Assembly (NCBI GenBank): GCA_029776155.1
Contig: JAKOTU010000075.1
Location: 1 to 34,596, forward strand
DNA length: 34,596 nucleotides
Source: Bacillota bacterium
Lineage (GTDB): Bacteria; Bacillota; Limnochordia; Darwinibacteriales; Darwinibacteriaceae
Direction of reading: 5' to 3'
The stretch's first letter is position 1; every line of letters begins with the position of its first letter. A program made the position numbers and the translations under genes. The notes beneath the pieces were generated by a model. That model was not told the origin of the DNA. It searched no databases and saw only the letters and a list, made by a program, of their open reading frames with translations. Of the stretch, positions 33,697 through 34,596 are shown one piece after another.

Positions 33697-34410
33697 CTAA
33701 TTGGGTTCATAATCCCAGAGATCAACGTTGAGGATCACAATGTCTACCCGGCGATTCATGGCCCGGTTTTCGGCAGTATCATTGGGCCGAATAGGGCGGT
33801 ACTCAGAGTACCCGGCTGCCGAGAGCTTTTGGGGATCAAACCATTCTTCCTCTACAAGAAAGCGCACCACGTTGGTGGCCCGGTGCACGCTCAGCTCCCA
33901 GTTGGAAGGGAAACGCTGCGTCCTAATGGGCCAGTTATCGGTATGCCCTTCCACCCTCAGGGGATTGGGAAGATCCCTCAGGGTGGGCGCTAGCTTCCGC
34001 AGGGTCTCGATGGCTTCAGGCTTGAGGGTCGCTTCCCCCAGGTCGAAGAAAACCTGTTCGGCAAAGCGGATCACCAGTCCCCGTTCCTGGAGCTCTAGCT
34101 CTACGCCGCCGAGGCCCTCCGCTTCCACCAGTTCGGTCAACTCTTGAAACAGCTCGTACAGCTGGCGTTGACCCAACTCAGAATAGTCAAGGGGTAGGGG
34201 ACCTGGCTGTTCTAACGCCGCACTCCCCTGCCCGATCACCCCGATATACTCCTGAAAGGCAGTGATAAAGGTGGCGAACTTGTGCTCATCGATCACCGAA
34301 AAGGAAAACAAAAGCACAAAGAAGGCCAGCAACAGCGACATCATATCGGAATAGGTGGTTAACCAAGAGCCAGTTGGCCCAGATTCATCCCTCTGCCGCC
34401 GGCTACGCAT
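33697..34410 (-). CDS. motB: Stator protein MotB
   Basis: This is the ion-channel and peptidoglycan-binding half of the flagellar stator, 237 residues. The single transmembrane helix contains the ion-carrying aspartate in TYSDMMSLLLAFFVLLFS (D22). The C-terminal OmpA/MotB domain carries VEGHTDNWPI, NWELSVHRATNVVRFL and NRRVDIVI. The ATG overlaps the motA stop by 8 bases, with AAGGAG nine bases upstream inside motA. Which ion is used cannot be told from this region alone. Confidence 0.96.
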   Translation of the reverse strand: MRSRRQRDESGPTGSWLTTYSDMMSLLLAFFVLLFSFSVIDEHKFATFITAFQEYIGVIGQGSAALEQPGPLPLDYSELGQRQLYELFQELTELVEAEGLGGVELELQERGLVIRFAEQVFFDLGEATLKPEAIETLRKLAPTLRDLPNPLRVEGHTDNWPIRTQRFPSNWELSVHRATNVVRFLVEEEWFDPQKLSAAGYSEYRPIRPNDTAENRAMNRRVDIVILNVDLWDYEPN

Positions 34411-34596
34411 TGACGGTCACTCCTTCTGAGGTTGACCGGGCCCGTCCCCGCTCCCGGCCCGTGGCTTCCCTGTCCACCGGGGCCAGGAACGACTTCAACT
34501 TCTCTTCTACAATCCGAGGATTCTCCCCTGCCTGGATGGACAAAATCCCCTCGATCATCACCTGCTTGATCAAAACCTCTTCATCACTCTTCAGTT
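34403..34596 (-). CDS. motA: C-terminal 64 codons of stator protein MotA (partial)
   Basis: A frame entering from the window edge ends in TAG at 34403-34405, overlapping motB. The visible part reads LKSDEEVLIKQVMIEGILSI, then QAGENPRIVEEKLKSFL, which is the conserved cytoplasmic C-terminal region of MotA. A hydrophilic Arg/Gly/Ser-rich tail of about 25 residues follows. The motA-motB overlap is typical. The 5' part lies outside the window. Confidence 0.92.
   Translation of the reverse strand, partial: LKSDEEVLIKQVMIEGILSIQAGENPRIVEEKLKSFLAPVDREATGRERGRARSTSEGVTVNA

Overview
The window is a continuous, entirely minus-strand, tightly packed gene run from a flagellated Gram-positive bacterium of the Bacillota (Firmicutes). 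The main evidence is a PolC-type replicative polymerase, the Bacillus/Clostridium order of the fla-sigD-rpsB-tsf-pyrH-frr-uppS-cdsA-dxr-rseP-proS-polC-rimP-nusA-infB-rbfA-truB-ribF region, a SwrB/YlxL-like gene between the flagellar sigma factor and rpsB, and strong AGGAGG ribosome sites with frequent GTG/TTG starts. An ispG gene between rseP and proS and an nrnA gene between rbfA and truB point to a Clostridia-like lineage (Clostridia, Limnochordia or Desulfotomaculum-type) rather than Bacillus. Base composition looks somewhat GC-rich but was not computed.

In the direction of transcription (from high to low coordinates): (1) 34596-23013 is a flagellar cluster: motA (partial), motB, fliL, one FliY/FliN-type switch gene, fliO, fliP, fliQ, fliR, flhB, flhA, flhF, flhG, a PilZ protein, a FliA/SigD sigma factor, a small unknown gene and a SwrB-like gene. 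No fliM and no che genes lie in it. (2) 22890-21384 is rpsB-tsf, with its own promoter and leader, an attenuator-like hairpin between the two genes and a strong terminator after tsf. (3) 21307-11659 is pyrH, frr, a small PASTA-like gene, uppS, cdsA, an AI-2E/YtvI-like membrane protein, dxr, rseP, ispG, proS and a family 2 glycosyltransferase. It joins ribosome recycling and UMP synthesis with isoprenoid, undecaprenyl and phospholipid precursor synthesis. (4) 11569-8144 is polC. (5) 8027-190 is rimP, nusA, rnpM (ylxR), an L7Ae-like gene (ylxQ), infB, rbfA, nrnA, truB and ribF, the usual transcription/translation-initiation/RNA-maturation operon. (6) 111-1 is the start of an apparent IS30-family transposase where rpsO would often be.

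The most unusual observations are these. The PolC appears to lack the whole DEDD 3'-5' exonuclease insert while keeping a complete-looking PHP metal site. A leader before rimP-nusA holds a consensus promoter, a terminator-like hairpin with a short U tract and a second promoter-like element, which fits NusA attenuation. A 12-bp inverted repeat can fold the transposase start codon into a hairpin only in read-through RNA. The switch-complex locus has a single FliY/FliN hybrid and no FliM. NusA carries a long acidic/proline/lysine tail. No RNA genes, CRISPR arrays or gene-free stretches over 300 bases were seen; the largest gaps are about 60-120 bases and hold the regulatory elements listed.
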